Below are positions 6,623-6,708 of a DNA stretch of 6,708 bases, piece after piece. Where the stretch lies: the NCBI GenBank assembly GCA_022508635.1, contig JAFLUV010000127.1, forward strand, positions 1 to 6,708. Reading direction: 5' to 3'. A model generated the notes under the pieces. That model ran no database searches and was not told the DNA's origin. It saw only the letters and a list, made by a program, of their open reading frames with translations. The stretch's first letter is position 1. Each line of letters opens with the position of its first letter. The stretch comes from Prevotellaceae bacterium. Its GTDB lineage: Bacteria > Bacteroidota > Bacteroidia > Bacteroidales > Bacteroidaceae. The position numbers and the translations under genes are program-made.

Positions 6623-6708
6623 GCCACACATTATATATTTTATTATTGGTGTCCGCTTAAGGCTCTACAGTCTTCCCGCCTCTCCCTTGCGCCCATGACG
6701 GCCGTACT

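Noticed and set aside
6563..6631. 23-residue N-terminal extension of BipA from the ATG at 6631
   Set aside because: The extension contains the -7 and -33 boxes of the promoter, so the start codons at 6631 and 6610 would lie upstream of the transcription start, and the family N-terminus begins just before IRNIAIIAHVDHGKT.
6632..6708. Possible gene end or start at the right edge (for example ATG at 6695 on +, or short open tails on -)
   Set aside because: The + strand ATG has no ribosome-binding site and only four codons are visible; the - strand tails are too short to identify in any frame. Nothing can be called.
1..6708. CRISPR array, insertion sequence, tRNA/rRNA, phage or defence system
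   Set aside because: I saw no regularly spaced direct repeats, transposase or integrase motifs, cloverleaf sequences or defence-protein domains; nearly all bases are explained by four genes and short gaps.

Overview
The window looks like chromosomal DNA from a member of the Bacteroidales (phylum Bacteroidota). Four signals agree. There is a HU-related DNA-binding protein of the type common in Bacteroides and Prevotella. The promoter in front of bipA/typA has the Bacteroidota -7 box TAnnTTTG with an upstream TTG at suitable spacing. Ribosome-binding sites are weak. Both secreted enzymes have a signal peptide followed directly by Gln, the 'Q-rule' pattern of this phylum. The coding DNA is fairly GC-rich. 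I cannot name a genus.

Layout, left to right: (1) the 3' part of a HU-family gene on the + strand, cut by the window edge; (2) a short GC-rich gap with one imperfect hairpin and one strong hairpin, the latter probably a terminator shared by the two convergent genes; (3) three genes on the - strand, transcribed right to left: bipA/typA (a translational GTPase), a secreted GH71/GH99-like protein with a C-terminal CBM9-like domain, and a secreted GH92 alpha-mannosidase; (4) about 145 bases upstream of bipA with its promoter and an unassigned edge.

The two secreted proteins are 36 bases apart and are probably co-transcribed. A reasonable inference is that they form a small periplasmic unit acting on alpha-mannosides (N-glycan- or mannan-type material): the GH71/99-like protein as a possible endo-acting enzyme or glycan binder, and GH92 as an exo-acting mannosidase. 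No SusC/SusD pair, sulfatase or regulator lies in the window, so this is not a recognisable complete polysaccharide-utilisation locus. The gap between bipA and the GH71/99-like gene has no clear terminator and no clear Bacteroidota promoter, so read-through from the housekeeping bipA promoter is possible.

The most notable point is that the GH71/99-like protein keeps the first Glu of the GH99 'NEWxEG' active-site motif but has Ala in place of the second. The GH92 also departs from its family around the catalytic-base loop. I see no CRISPR array, insertion sequence, tRNA, rRNA or phage gene, and no evidence for a wholly new system.
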